Below are positions 7,348 through 16,331 of a stretch of DNA of 35,296 nt, one piece after another. The stretch spans positions 1-35,296 of the forward strand of contig CAMJAG010000003.1 of assembly GCA_946403545.1 (NCBI GenBank). Reading direction: 5' to 3'. The stretch's first letter is position 1, and each line of letters starts with the position of its first letter. The position numbers and the translations under genes were made by a program. This DNA comes from an uncultured Caryophanales bacterium (lineage in GTDB: Bacteria; Bacillota_I; Bacilli_A; RFN20; CAG-826). Below the pieces are notes generated by a model that saw only the letters and a program-made list of their open reading frames with translations, did no database searches and was not told where the DNA came from.

Positions 7348-7450
7348 AAAGCGCTAATAATGGCGGACCATACGGGAATCGAACCCGTGATCTTCTCCGT
7401 GACAGGGAGACATGTTAACCGCTACACCAATGGTCCACTTGCAGCGCTTT
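7348..7450 (-). repeat. Inverted repeat bracketing tRNA-Asp
   Basis: AAAGCGCT at 7348-7355 and AGCGCTTT at 7443-7450 are perfect 8-bp inverted arms just outside the tRNA-Asp gene. In the precursor they could extend the acceptor side and hold the 5' leader and 3' trailer together. Confidence 0.5.
7361..7436 (-). tRNA. tRNA-Asp(GTC)
   Basis: A canonical tRNA: acceptor GGACCAT with ATGGTCC, D loop AGCGGTTA with the GG pair, anticodon stem TCTCC/GGAGA around CTGTCAC giving GTC, T loop TTCGATT, discriminator G and an encoded CCA. It lies 50 bp upstream of tRNA-Phe on the same strand and is probably co-transcribed with it. Confidence 0.95.
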
Positions 7451-7453
7451 ATT

Positions 7454-7482
7454 ATTATCTTAAAAATTTAAACAAATTGCAA
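7454..7482 (-). promoter_or_regulatory. Promoter of the tRNA-Asp/tRNA-Phe unit
   Basis: On the minus strand TTGCAA (7477-7482) and GATAAT (7454-7459) are 17 bp apart, with the tRNA-Asp 5' end 17 bp further on. Spacing and position fit a sigma-A-type promoter. Confidence 0.6.
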
Positions 7483-7503
7483 TAGTATATTTCAAAATAA
7501 TAT

Positions 7504-7530
7504 AAAAAAATGACTCCACTACGTGGAGCC
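7504..7530 (-). terminator. Terminator of rubrerythrin
   Basis: On the minus strand GGCTCCA and TGGAGTC (one wobble) form a stem around CGTAG, followed by a run of seven T (complement of 7504-7510). Confidence 0.8.
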
Positions 7531-7549
7531 ATATATTTTTTAATAATTT

Positions 7550-8089
7550 TTAGTAATTTTTAACTTCCATTTCAAAGTAGCTATCTGGGTGAGCACATGT
7601 TGGACAGACCTTAGGAGCAAATTTACCGATATGAATATGTCCACAGTTTCTACATTTCCATACTACTACATCATCTTTGATGAAAACTTTATTACCTTTA
7701 ACGTTTTCTAATAATTCGAGATAACGTTTTTCGTGATTTGCTTCAATCTTACCTACTAATTCAAATTTAGCAGCGATTTCATTGAATCCTTCTTCTCTAG
7801 CTTCAGCAGCCATTCTTTTATACATATCTGTATGTTCGAAGTTTTCACCTTCTGCTGCTGCTTTTAAGTTAGTTGCAGTATCACTTACTGCACCACCATT
7901 AAGGTATTTGAACCACATTTTTGCATGTTCTTTTTCGTTTTCAGCAGTTTCTAAGAAAATAGCAGCGATTTGTTCATAACCTTCTTTTTTAGCTTGGCTA
8001 GCGAAATAAGTATACTTATTTCTTGCTTGGGATTCACCCGCAAATGCTTCTTGTAAATTCTTTTCAGTTTTACTACCTTTTAATTCCAT
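7550..8089 (-). CDS. rbr: Rubrerythrin
   Basis: This 179-residue protein has the two-part layout of rubrerythrin. An N-terminal ferritin-like four-helix domain carries di-iron ligands in EAFAGESQAR, ENEKEH and a second pair near residues 95-130. The C-terminal rubredoxin-like knuckle has CRNC and CPTC (about residues 145-166) for one iron. It reduces hydrogen peroxide in the cytoplasm of anaerobes, protecting oxygen-sensitive enzymes such as the NrdG radical SAM protein and Fe-S proteins encoded in this window. AAAGGAG lies in front of the ATG and a strong promoter is upstream. It stands alone between two terminators. Confidence 0.95.
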   Translation of the reverse strand: MELKGSKTEKNLQEAFAGESQARNKYTYFASQAKKEGYEQIAAIFLETAENEKEHAKMWFKYLNGGAVSDTATNLKAAAEGENFEHTDMYKRMAAEAREEGFNEIAAKFELVGKIEANHEKRYLELLENVKGNKVFIKDDVVVWKCRNCGHIHIGKFAPKVCPTCAHPDSYFEMEVKNY

Positions 8090-8119
8090 AAATTTCTCCT
8101 TTATATCTACTTCAATTAA

Positions 8120-8148
8120 AGTATAGATAATTATTTGTTTTATAGCAA
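8120..8148 (-). promoter_or_regulatory. Promoter of rubrerythrin
   Basis: On the minus strand TTGCTA (8143-8148) and TATACT (8120-8125) are exactly 17 bp apart. It starts directly after the stop codon of the upstream 1304-residue gene. No PerR-like box is recognisable. Confidence 0.7.
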
Positions 8149-8152
8149 AGCA

Positions 8153-11100
8153 TTATGCTTTTCTATTGTTTTTATTGCTTGCAAGCTTCTTTTCTAAAGC
8201 AGCTTGTTGAGCGTGTTTGACATTCTTTTCTAGATACATCATCTTATCTGCTTTTTCAGTAACTTTTTCAAAGTTTTCATCTGGCCATTCCATAATAGAG
8301 GAACCAACAGAAACACTAACTCTTGTATCTTCGATAACTAAGTTAGATTGTGCTTTAATTTCTTCCATGTATTTTTCACAATCTGCTTTATCACTACCAG
8401 GAACGATAATTAAGAATTCGTCACCACCTAAGCGGAAGAATTCTGAATTATCTGGGAATGATGTAGTTAAAATACCAGCAGTAGCTTTAATAAATCTGTC
8501 ACCAGCTTTATGACCGAATGTATCGTTAACGTGTTTTAATCTATCACAGTCTGCCATAAAGACACCAACTGGATATAAGACGTTTGGAAGAGTATGTTTA
8601 ACATACTCATCGAGTTTAGAACGGTTACCGAAACCTGTTAATTCATCAGTTTCTGCAACTTTTCTAAGTTTTTCTTCGATAGCGATCTTTTCAGTAACAT
8701 CATTAATTTGACCAACAATACCTATAATCTTGCCATTTTTATCTCTAACTGGACGTTTTATTAATTCAATATATTCTGGTTTTGTTGGATCGATATTAGC
8801 TTTAATGACATATTGACTTGGTCTACCTGTCTTCACAATCTTTCTATCTTCATTAAACGCTTTTTTAGCGTTATCTCTATCAATACGGACTTCTAAGTCT
8901 GTCTTGCCACGGATTGAGAAGTTTTCACTTCCATCAGTTTTAATTTGTTTCCAAATTTGAGAACAGAAGACATATCTACCTTTAGTATCTTTAAAGAAGA
9001 TATTACTTGGTAATTCTTTAAGAATTCTTTCAAGTTCTTCATAAGTAAGACCATTATTTGGATCAATAGTTTTATTTTCTTCTGTTTTACTAGAAATTTT
9101 TGAAGTAACTTTCTTCTTCTCGGAAGTAGTCATATATTTACCCATGTTTTGTTTGCAATCAAAGAATTTAGTCTTAACTGCTTCAAAACAATAGATTAAC
9201 TTTTCAGAATATGCACCACATTCTCCATTGAGAATCATATCGAAAGCTTCTTCATTTGTGTATGCTTCTTTATATGGTCTCTCACTCGTGAGAGCGTCAA
9301 AACAATCTGCGATAGAAACGATTTGAGCAGAAATTGGAATTTGATCTCCTTTTAGACCTTTAGGATATCCTCTTCCATCCCATTTTTCATGATGATACTG
9401 GCAAATATCAATTGCGGTTTTTAAGTAATCGTCATCCCAAATATCAGTTAGTTTTTCAAGTAACTTAGCACCTTCCACTGTATGAGATTTCATGGTTTCG
9501 AATTCTTCATTAGAGAGTTTTCCAGGTTTAAGTAAGATAGCATCTGTAATAGCAATCTTTCCTAAGTCATGGAGTTTACTTGCTAAAGCAAAAGTTTCAA
9601 CATCATCATCTGTTAATTTGTATTCAGGACATTGTTTTTTAACTTCTTTAGTTAAGATACGAGTAAACATAGCAACACGCTTAACGTGTTCACCAGAAGT
9701 TTTATCTCTTCCTTCAACTGTTTCCGCTAAAGCTTCAAAGATACCTTCGTTAACTGCTTCAAGTTCTTCATTGGACTTATTGAGTTCTTTAGTTCTTTCT
9801 TCGACAAGTTCTTCAAGGTGTTTTTGTTCGTTTTGAGTTTTTTTAACTTCACCATCAATATTAACAACACCAATAGCAGCGCTGTTTTCATTTTCACCTT
9901 TAACAATGACAAGTTTAAACCAGAGAACACTTCCCATAGAGATGTCTCTATATTTGATTTGGAATTCATCAGTTTCTCTGAGTTTTTGTCTGATGTATTC
10001 AGTTTTACAAACTTCTAACATCATTTCTCTATCTGGTTCAAAGACTTCTTCTTCTATGAAGTCTTCAAAATAATCATCAAAGTTTTCTAATTCGATAAAT
10101 CCATCAGCGTATTCATTGTGTCTCTTATAGATAGCGAATGCATTTTCATCTAAATCTAATAAGTACGCTGAATAATAGATATCTGCGAATAATTTATTAA
10201 AAGATTGAATTCTTCTTTGTTCAACTTCAAGTTCTTCAACCTTATTCTTAATTTTAATATCTTTATCAATGCTACCGATGGATGCAATAAGACCAATAAT
10301 GTCGTTACCCTTCTTATCAGCGGTAAATCTCATTTGATAGAATAGTTCTTCACCATTAATAATTGCTCTAAATGGAACAGTATATTCAGAGTCATAAGAC
10401 AATGAATCAATAACATCATTAAAGCTTACTGATTTTCTGAATGTAGATTGTTCTTTTGGAGAAACGATAGATAAAGTAATTTCATCTAACTTATCTTTAA
10501 AATATTTAGTTTTTGCTAAACTTGGCATGATTTTAGTAAAAGTTTCACTAATAATGTATGGTGAATCTTTTGCCTTGGTTGGATCTTCGTTATCATTCAT
10601 CCTTAAATAAGTAATGAAGTCATAACTTGATGTTAAGTTAGTCAAGATAGCTTTGTTTTTAACATTTGTGAATTCTTGGATTTCAAAATCGTGTTCAATA
10701 TTTTCTACTGACACAATCCAATGAAGCTTATCAATAGTTGCAGAAGCAACCATTCTTGTATGAGTAATCATTCCATTAATCAATAATCTGAATGAGAAAA
10801 CAACAGAATCTTTTTCTTTAAGTTTATTTTCAAGATTCTTCTTATTTAAGAATTGTGTGAACGCAAGAGTGTCTTCAGGATGAATAAATTTCTTTGCTCT
10901 TCTAATAGCTTCGCCAAAGAAATCATTACCATTAAATTCTAATTCAAAATGTTCTAAACCTTTTGCAGGTTTATAAATCAAATATTCATTATTATTTGGG
11001 TTAACATAGAAAATAATTTCTACTTGTCTACCTAATGCTGAAGCAATATCTTCAAGAATTCTACCTTTTTTAGCATCTTCTTTATCAAGGAATTCGCTAG

Positions 11101-12067
11101 TAATATCCTTAAGGATTCCTTCCATTCTATAATAGTTATCTTTTTCAGCAATAGATTTAGCAGCTGCTCTAAAATATGCAGTTGATCCATCTTTTCTCTT
11201 CCATGGATACTCTAATCTATAGACAGCTTCACCTTTAATCAATTTATCGATGTGAATCATCATCTCATCTAAAGCTTCTGGATCGATTCTTTCAAACCAT
11301 GCTCTATATAGTTTTTCAGGAGTTAAATTATCATTTTCAAATCCTAAAATTTTCAAACATTTTTCATCAGCATACATTCTTGGAGCGAAACCTTGGCCCA
11401 TTTCAATCGCATGGTTACCAATTGAATCATCATCTTCAAGAACTTCTTTAGCGATATTTTTAGCGCCAATTGATCTTAAAACACTATCATCTTGTTTTTC
11501 ACTAACAGTGTAATATTCCTTAAATGGTTGTAAATAAACTTCGTCATCCGGTAAACCAAGACCACTATTCATGTAAATTTTTGTCATAGCACTGCTAGCT
11601 CTAATAAATGCAGCAATAACAGTGAAAGGATCCTCAATGATTCCTCTTTCTTTGAAAGATTGACTTAAAATCTTATATGCATCAGTTTGTTCTAAGAACA
11701 CCCTTACTCTTTTAAGAACATCTTTAGGGAAGAAATTCATTGTATAACTAAAAGCAATTAAGAAATCTAATATAGGTTGCGCGTGCTCGCTCATTTCCTT
11801 AATTCTTTTAACACTTCTAACAAAGAAGTTTTCTACACTAGTATAATTTTTCTCCCCAAGAAGATAATGAGAACAGACATCTCTTAAAGTATCGACAAAA
11901 AGATCGTATTTGGATGGAAAGTTATCACGAACAAATTCTCTATCAACGCCTGCGCGTTTTGCAATTTCATCTAAACTGGTTAGTTCGTAACCCTTACTAC
12001 CGAACTCTAAGAGAGCGATGTCAAAAACTCGTCTTAAAGCGATTCTGCTTACATCTGTATCTTTCAT
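8153..12067 (-). CDS. TetR-PAS-HD-GYP-PAS-GGDEF fusion, c-di-GMP signalling regulator
   Basis: A single 1304-residue chain combines four kinds of module. Residues 1-200 look like a whole TetR-family regulator; the helix-turn-helix is TSLDEIAKRAGVDREFV followed by the typical SKYDLF. A PAS domain spans about 220-325, with further PAS-like sensor sequence to about 740 and a coiled coil at 742-773. An HD-GYP phosphodiesterase domain follows, with HDLGK near 832 and HHEKWDGRGYP near 890, metal ligands intact. Another PAS domain (about 1005-1125) leads to a GGDEF domain with an intact LGGDEF near 1213 but no RxxD inhibitory site (PDNS there). The enzyme halves make and break c-di-GMP, and the TetR part suggests DNA binding. 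No membrane segment is seen. AAGGA lies 11 nt before the ATG. TetR fused to these enzymes is not an arrangement I know. Confidence 0.88.
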   Translation of the reverse strand: MKDTDVSRIALRRVFDIALLEFGSKGYELTSLDEIAKRAGVDREFVRDNFPSKYDLFVDTLRDVCSHYLLGEKNYTSVENFFVRSVKRIKEMSEHAQPILDFLIAFSYTMNFFPKDVLKRVRVFLEQTDAYKILSQSFKERGIIEDPFTVIAAFIRASSAMTKIYMNSGLGLPDDEVYLQPFKEYYTVSEKQDDSVLRSIGAKNIAKEVLEDDDSIGNHAIEMGQGFAPRMYADEKCLKILGFENDNLTPEKLYRAWFERIDPEALDEMMIHIDKLIKGEAVYRLEYPWKRKDGSTAYFRAAAKSIAEKDNYYRMEGILKDITSEFLDKEDAKKGRILEDIASALGRQVEIIFYVNPNNNEYLIYKPAKGLEHFELEFNGNDFFGEAIRRAKKFIHPEDTLAFTQFLNKKNLENKLKEKDSVVFSFRLLINGMITHTRMVASATIDKLHWIVSVENIEHDFEIQEFTNVKNKAILTNLTSSYDFITYLRMNDNEDPTKAKDSPYIISETFTKIMPSLAKTKYFKDKLDEITLSIVSPKEQSTFRKSVSFNDVIDSLSYDSEYTVPFRAIINGEELFYQMRFTADKKGNDIIGLIASIGSIDKDIKIKNKVEELEVEQRRIQSFNKLFADIYYSAYLLDLDENAFAIYKRHNEYADGFIELENFDDYFEDFIEEEVFEPDREMMLEVCKTEYIRQKLRETDEFQIKYRDISMGSVLWFKLVIVKGENENSAAIGVVNIDGEVKKTQNEQKHLEELVEERTKELNKSNEELEAVNEGIFEALAETVEGRDKTSGEHVKRVAMFTRILTKEVKKQCPEYKLTDDDVETFALASKLHDLGKIAITDAILLKPGKLSNEEFETMKSHTVEGAKLLEKLTDIWDDDYLKTAIDICQYHHEKWDGRGYPKGLKGDQIPISAQIVSIADCFDALTSERPYKEAYTNEEAFDMILNGECGAYSEKLIYCFEAVKTKFFDCKQNMGKYMTTSEKKKVTSKISSKTEENKTIDPNNGLTYEELERILKELPSNIFFKDTKGRYVFCSQIWKQIKTDGSENFSIRGKTDLEVRIDRDNAKKAFNEDRKIVKTGRPSQYVIKANIDPTKPEYIELIKRPVRDKNGKIIGIVGQINDVTEKIAIEEKLRKVAETDELTGFGNRSKLDEYVKHTLPNVLYPVGVFMADCDRLKHVNDTFGHKAGDRFIKATAGILTTSFPDNSEFFRLGGDEFLIIVPGSDKADCEKYMEEIKAQSNLVIEDTRVSVSVGSSIMEWPDENFEKVTEKADKMMYLEKNVKHAQQAALEKKLASNKNNRKA

Positions 12068-12173
12068 ACTATATACAATCCTTAATATCTTCTTGTGGTT
12101 TTATCATATCATACGCATACATTAATAAAATGACGTACTTACGAATTGATAAAATTTTGTTGTTTTTTTCAAT

Positions 12174-12193
12174 TTTTATGACAATCTTGCGAT
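12174..12193 (+). repeat. Upstream element, copy 1
   Basis: TTTTATGACAATCTTGCGAT, matched at 19 of 20 positions by copy 2 at 12339. Both are followed shortly by GATTTATC. This copy is 107 bp upstream of the ATG at 12067. Confidence 0.6.
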
Positions 12194-12338
12194 GAGTAAA
12201 ATTTGAGATTTATCACTATTAATAGCAAAATAGTCGATTTTTGTAAGTTTTTTGGATTTTTTGGCAATTTTCGATTATGTCAAATTTGTGTATAAAAATG
12301 TCGTTAATTTGGAATTTTAAAGATTTCAAAAAGCCCTA

Positions 12339-12358
12339 TTTTATGACTATCTTGCGAT
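12339..12358 (+). repeat. Upstream element, copy 2
   Basis: TTTTATGACTATCTTGCGAT. Here the core is also a perfect small hairpin, CTATC-TTGC-GATAG. A weaker relative, TTATGTCAAATTT, lies between the two at 12275-12287. Confidence 0.6.
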
Positions 12359-12401
12359 AGATAGGGATTTATCTTTAACTTTCGTTTGTTTTCATTTAAT
12401 C

Positions 12402-12433
12402 AAAAGAAAATGCGCACCATTACTGATGCGCAT
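12402..12433 (-). terminator. Terminator of the ABC-2 exporter operon
   Basis: On the minus strand ATGCGCA and TGCGCAT form a 7-bp stem followed by TTTTCTTTT (complement of 12402-12410), about 25 bp after the permease stop. Confidence 0.75.
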
Positions 12434-12455
12434 CTGTTTTGGGGGTCAATTTCAA

Positions 12456-13316
12456 CTACTTTACATCCCTCTTCACGAATAGGTGAGCACCTAGTGCGAA
12501 GAAGCCAAGTGAGTATACTAAGTTGACAATTATGCCTCTGATGAAGACGTCATTTGCGATTGTGATGTTATAAAGCACCACTGCATTTTCATCTGCAGGA
12601 TTGAATGAACTCATATCAATTTCCTTAGCAAAGCATACTAATGAATGGAATGGATTGATATAGCTTAATACATTAGTGAAATCTTCCATACCAGGGATTG
12701 AAGCAAAGATCATTGGGAACATGCCGAATACCATGATATAGATAATTGTGATTGGAATACATGGTCCAACATTTCTAAATACTGTCGCAACACATACTGA
12801 TATAGATGTGATTGTAACGTAAGAGAGTAATGTAATTATTAAGAGTTTTAAGATGAAATGGCCATACATTGTTCCAAATGCAGTCATTCCAAATACTTGA
12901 CCATTAGGATTGAATCCACCGATAGCACAGCCAAATCCGAAGCAAACTGCAATATACATTGCCATTAACGCTAATGCAAATACTAATCCAGAGATAAATA
13001 ATGATGCATAAATCTTAAATTTGGAGTTACCTGCAATAATCTTGTTTCTAATTGTGCCACTAGTGAACTCTAAAACAATAAAGATACAAAGGTTAATTGG
13101 CACTGAATAGCCAAATCCTTCTGCTGGGTTAACAGCGATTGCAAGCAAGCTTTGACCTGTGCAAACACTGAAAGGAACACCAGATTGACCAGTTTTTTCA
13201 ATCATTAAGAAGAGTAATGACATCATTAATGCAACACCTGCACCAATGATTAATGTGATTTTAAATGTTAAATCTCTAAACAATTTATAGCCGAAGGCTT
13301 TTAATAACTTTCTCAT
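12456..13316 (-). CDS. ABC-2 type exporter permease
   Basis: The 286-residue protein has six predicted membrane segments and the shape of ABC-2 permeases of the bacitracin/lantibiotic-export type. A cytoplasmic start (residues 1-20) leads to the first helix, then a long extracytoplasmic loop and a GTIRNKIIAG motif typical of this group. Its ATG overlaps the stop of the ATPase gene by one base (TAATG), giving strict translational coupling and a 1:1 partner. The cargo is not evident; peptide antibiotic resistance or lipid export is possible. It ends in TAG, unlike most neighbours. Confidence 0.8.
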   Translation of the reverse strand: MRKLLKAFGYKLFRDLTFKITLIIGAGVALMMSLLFLMIEKTGQSGVPFSVCTGQSLLAIAVNPAEGFGYSVPINLCIFIVLEFTSGTIRNKIIAGNSKFKIYASLFISGLVFALALMAMYIAVCFGFGCAIGGFNPNGQVFGMTAFGTMYGHFILKLLIITLLSYVTITSISVCVATVFRNVGPCIPITIIYIMVFGMFPMIFASIPGMEDFTNVLSYINPFHSLVCFAKEIDMSSFNPADENAVVLYNITIANDVFIRGIIVNLVYSLGFFALGAHLFVKRDVK

Positions 13317-14227
13317 TATTCAATACCTCCCACTAAATTTAAGTAATAATCTTCAACTGATTTATCATTACTATTACATAGTAAGATATCAATATCTGCT
13401 TTAACTAAGGACTTGATAATGTCTTTAGTTTCTACTTTGTCATAGACTTTAATTTCTCCACTTGGAAGTGTTTGAATATCTTTGCAACCCAATTTCTTTA
13501 AGATTTTTAAGGCTGCATCTTCATCACTAACTTTTAAAGTTAATGATTTCTTGCACTTTTCAAGAAGTTCGTTAGCGCTTACTTCTTCAATAAGTTTACC
13601 TTGTTTGATAAATCCATAATGAGTAGCGACCTTTTCAAGTTCTGAAAGAATATGAGAAGAAACGAGAATTGAAATACCTTGTTTTTGGTTTAATTCAATC
13701 ATTAATTCTCTAAGTTCTGCGATACCTTGAGGATCTAAACCATTAAGAGGTTCGTCTAAGATAAGGATTTGTGGGTCATTCATAAGCGCCATTGCGATAC
13801 CAAGACGTTGCCTCATACCCAAGGAAAAGTCTTTGACTTTTTTCTTTCCGACATCTTCAAGATGTACGAGTTTTAATACTGAATTTGCTTTTTCATCAGT
13901 TAATTTTAATCCTAAATATAAACTTGCATAAGTTAAGTTCTCTTTTGCAGTAAAAGTTGGGATTAAAGAAGGAGCTTCAACAATAGCAGAGATTTTTTGT
14001 CTTATTTTATATATTTCTCTGGATTTGTTATTAGCACCACAGATAGAATATGTGCCCTTAGTAGGATTTGCTAAGCCAGTTAACATACGCATGATTGTGG
14101 TTTTTCCACTACCATTTTCACCAACAAAGCCATAAATAGCTTTTTCAGGAATATGCATGTTTACTGAATCAACAACATTTCTATCGCCATACTTTTTTGT
14201 TAATCCATTTGTTTCGATTAAGAACAT
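13316..14227 (-). CDS. ABC-2 exporter ATP-binding protein (BcrA-like)
   Basis: A 303-residue ATPase with Walker A GENGSGKT (about residues 38-45), signature FSLGMRQR, and Walker B ILILDEP followed by the D loop NGLDP. The C-terminal third is the extension usual for BcrA/CcmA-type drug and bacteriocin exporters. I start it at the ATG at 14227, 8 nt after AAAGGAG. A longer frame upstream would add 44 hydrophobic, non-homologous residues across the promoter and is rejected. It powers the permease that overlaps its stop. Confidence 0.88.
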   Translation of the reverse strand: MFLIETNGLTKKYGDRNVVDSVNMHIPEKAIYGFVGENGSGKTTIMRMLTGLANPTKGTYSICGANNKSREIYKIRQKISAIVEAPSLIPTFTAKENLTYASLYLGLKLTDEKANSVLKLVHLEDVGKKKVKDFSLGMRQRLGIAMALMNDPQILILDEPLNGLDPQGIAELRELMIELNQKQGISILVSSHILSELEKVATHYGFIKQGKLIEEVSANELLEKCKKSLTLKVSDEDAALKILKKLGCKDIQTLPSGEIKVYDKVETKDIIKSLVKADIDILLCNSNDKSVEDYYLNLVGGIE

Positions 14228-14249
14228 ACTTTTTCTCCTTTTCGAGATA

Positions 14250-14278
14250 ATTATACATAAAAATACATAACAATACAA
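14250..14278 (-). promoter_or_regulatory. Promoter of the ABC-2 exporter operon
   Basis: On the minus strand TTGTAT (14273-14278) and TATAAT (14250-14255) are 17 bp apart, with TATG just before the -10. The ATG follows 22 bp later with a clear SD. Confidence 0.7.
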
Positions 14279-14394
14279 ATATATTCGTGAAAATCGTAAA
14301 ATCTTAGATTTTAGACTATATATTATTAATAATAAGGATATATATGGACTTATTTTCATATCAGTTTAAAATAAATAGCAGGAGGCTTTTTTAT

Positions 14395-15420
14395 ATGAAT
14401 AATAAAAAGACAGTTTTGTTCTTACCGATATTTACATTACTTCTTTCAAGTTGTTCCGCTAGTGGAAAACATTATGAGTGTAAAGAATATGTCGCTGGAA
14501 CATTAAAGTTTAAAGAGGACTTTAGAATCCTTCAAATGACAGATGTTCATTTGGGTAATAAAGATATCTTAGAAAAACATTTTGATTTTATGAGTAAGAC
14601 TATTAATGAAGCTCATGCAGATTTAATCGTTGTTACAGGAGATGTATTTACATTTGCTGATAAAAACACCGCAAAATCTGTATTTAAATTCTTTGATAGT
14701 TTCAATACACCTTGGACAATGACATGGGGAAACCATGATGAACAAACATATTATGATATCGATTGGATGACAGGTTATTTAAATAACTATGGCAGTAATT
14801 GTATCTTCAAAGATCTCCAAGATGATGATGTTTATGGTAACGCTAACTTTGTTATTAATTTAACTGAAGATGGCACTGCTACCAGTGCTGTTAAGCAACA
14901 ACTTATCATCATGGATTCAAATAGATACTGCTACAAAGCATTCTCTGGATATGATGCAATTCATGAAGACCAAGTTAAATGGTATGAAGATATGGTTAAC
15001 TACACAACTGCACAAAATTCAGGTACAGTTGTCCCTTCTTTAGCGTTCTTCCATATTCCTTTCGTAGAATTCCAAGATGCTTATAAGAAAGCAAAAGAAG
15101 GAACTGATCCAAAAGTCAAATTCGTGGAAGGTGTTGGAAAAGCTGATCTTTTAAACGAAGATATTTGCTCACCAAGTTTCAATTATGGTGAGGGATTATA
15201 TAAATCTATTAAGAAATTAGGAAGCACTAAGGGTGTTTTCGTTGGTCATGACCATATCAATACATGTTGTGTTGATGATGATGGACTTTATTTATGTTAT
15301 GGAATTAAGGCTACTACAAGAGTTTACTATGATGAAGAACTTATGGGTGGCCAAGTAGTATCTATGGATTCTACCAATAAAATATCTATTGAAAGATATT
15401 TCCACACATATGATGAATAG
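14395..15420 (+). CDS. Calcineurin-like metallophosphoesterase lipoprotein
   Basis: This 341-residue exported phosphoesterase has a lipobox ending LLSSC with Cys20 as the lipidation site. The two-metal site is complete in order: D50-x-H52 in TDVHLG, D83 in GDV, N113-H114 in GNHD, a later H in FFHIPF, and GHDH near the C-terminus. The family includes phosphodiesterases, nucleotidases and Dcr2-like phosphatases; the substrate is unknown. I start at the ATG at 14395, which has AGGAGG 9 nt upstream and begins the signal peptide directly, not at the in-frame ATG at 14344. The next gene starts 12 bp after the TAG and is co-transcribed. Confidence 0.87.
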   Translation: MNNKKTVLFLPIFTLLLSSCSASGKHYECKEYVAGTLKFKEDFRILQMTDVHLGNKDILEKHFDFMSKTINEAHADLIVVTGDVFTFADKNTAKSVFKFFDSFNTPWTMTWGNHDEQTYYDIDWMTGYLNNYGSNCIFKDLQDDDVYGNANFVINLTEDGTATSAVKQQLIIMDSNRYCYKAFSGYDAIHEDQVKWYEDMVNYTTAQNSGTVVPSLAFFHIPFVEFQDAYKKAKEGTDPKVKFVEGVGKADLLNEDICSPSFNYGEGLYKSIKKLGSTKGVFVGHDHINTCCVDDDGLYLCYGIKATTRVYYDEELMGGQVVSMDSTNKISIERYFHTYDE

Positions 15421-15432
15421 GAGGGAACTACA

Positions 15433-16323
15433 ATGAGTAAGAAATTATCTATTATCGTTTTAGTTTGCTTAGCATTAGTAGGTTCATTTGTTTCCTTCTA
15501 TGCTACTAACTTATTTATGTTTGATGTTGGAATGAAACTCAATATGTTTTCAGAGTTATCTCCAATTAGTACACTACCATTATTTATGATTGCTATAACT
15601 TTGGTTATAGGTGCAATGTTTATTCTTAAACTTCAAAAATACCCTAATAGCAAAAAGCAATTAGTTAAAATTTATTCTTTAATTATTGTTGTATTAGCAT
15701 TTGTTGGATTTATTACATCTATTTTAAGTGGAACAATTATCTATGGTTCTTTAGTGGCTAAATACCCATTCCCAGGATATTGCTTAATCTGTTTAATTGT
15801 TAACGCTTTAGTGTTAATCGCTGCTTTATTAGTGAGATTCTACTTTGTTAAGAAACTCCCAGATGACACTGAAACAAACAAAATTAAAGTCAGTACTGTA
15901 TTTAAAGCACTTGGTTTACAATTCGTAATTTATTACGCATTTGAAAGATTCGGCGCTGTTATGTGGTCACCAGTTTATGCTCAAGCAAGAACTCTTTACA
16001 TGACTTGGATATTCTACGTTTATTTATTAGTACCAATGGCTACAGGTATCTATCTTGCACTAAATTACTTTGGAAAAGGCGCAAAAGATAGCAAATTTAC
16101 AAGAATTTATATTCTTCCAGTTATCGCAGTCCATGTTATCTTTGGAGCGTTAACACTTGTGTTAGGCGCAACAAATACACTATTTGTTTCCGCTGTTAGT
16201 AATGCAATGGGTCTTGAAAGACTTGCTAGTATGCCAATCGTTATCTTATTAACAATTGTTGGTTATACAGCATTCTTCGTAGTGCAAATTTTTAAATCAA
16301 TAAAATTCAAAAAAACAAAATAA
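15433..16323 (+). CDS. Multi-pass membrane protein of unknown function
   Basis: The 296-residue protein has about seven hydrophobic segments (roughly residues 7-28, 42-65, 78-103, 112-136, 155-172, 190-212, 225-290) joined by short lysine-rich loops. No family motif is recognised. It follows the phosphoesterase lipoprotein by 12 bp with GGAGG overlapping that gene's stop, so the two are translated together and may act on the same surface substrate. A strong terminator follows. Confidence 0.72.
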   Translation: MSKKLSIIVLVCLALVGSFVSFYATNLFMFDVGMKLNMFSELSPISTLPLFMIAITLVIGAMFILKLQKYPNSKKQLVKIYSLIIVVLAFVGFITSILSGTIIYGSLVAKYPFPGYCLICLIVNALVLIAALLVRFYFVKKLPDDTETNKIKVSTVFKALGLQFVIYYAFERFGAVMWSPVYAQARTLYMTWIFYVYLLVPMATGIYLALNYFGKGAKDSKFTRIYILPVIAVHVIFGALTLVLGATNTLFVSAVSNAMGLERLASMPIVILLTIVGYTAFFVVQIFKSIKFKKTK

Positions 16324-16331
16324 AAGAAAAG

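Larger units (their letters stand above)
12068..12455. other. Long AT-rich upstream region of the TetR-GGDEF gene
   Basis: No convincing gene lies in these 388 bp. The part nearest 12067 should hold the promoter; on the minus strand two overlapping TATGAT-like boxes lie about 50 nt before the ATG. The middle carries three copies of a TTATGWCWAWYTT-like element. An AATTGA/TCAATT inverted pair lies around 12144-12174. The far end is the terminator of the ABC permease gene. I see no GEMM-type c-di-GMP riboswitch core on either strand. Confidence 0.6.

Noticed and set aside
8148-8170. AAAGCATAATGCTTT palindrome as terminator of the fusion gene
   Set aside because: The loop would be very short, there is no T run, and the region is occupied by the stop codon and the rubrerythrin promoter.
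8217-12195. Several long open frames on the strand opposite the 1304-residue gene
   Set aside because: They have no domains, RBS or promoters and follow from codon bias of the real gene.
12068-12455. Possible c-di-GMP riboswitch before the fusion gene
   Set aside because: No GEMM-I or GEMM-II core motifs were seen on either strand; the region is simple AT-rich sequence with short repeats.
14228-14359. 44-residue N-terminal extension of the ABC-2 ATPase
   Set aside because: It runs through the promoter, lacks an SD, and ATPases of this type begin close to the chosen ATG with a strong SD.
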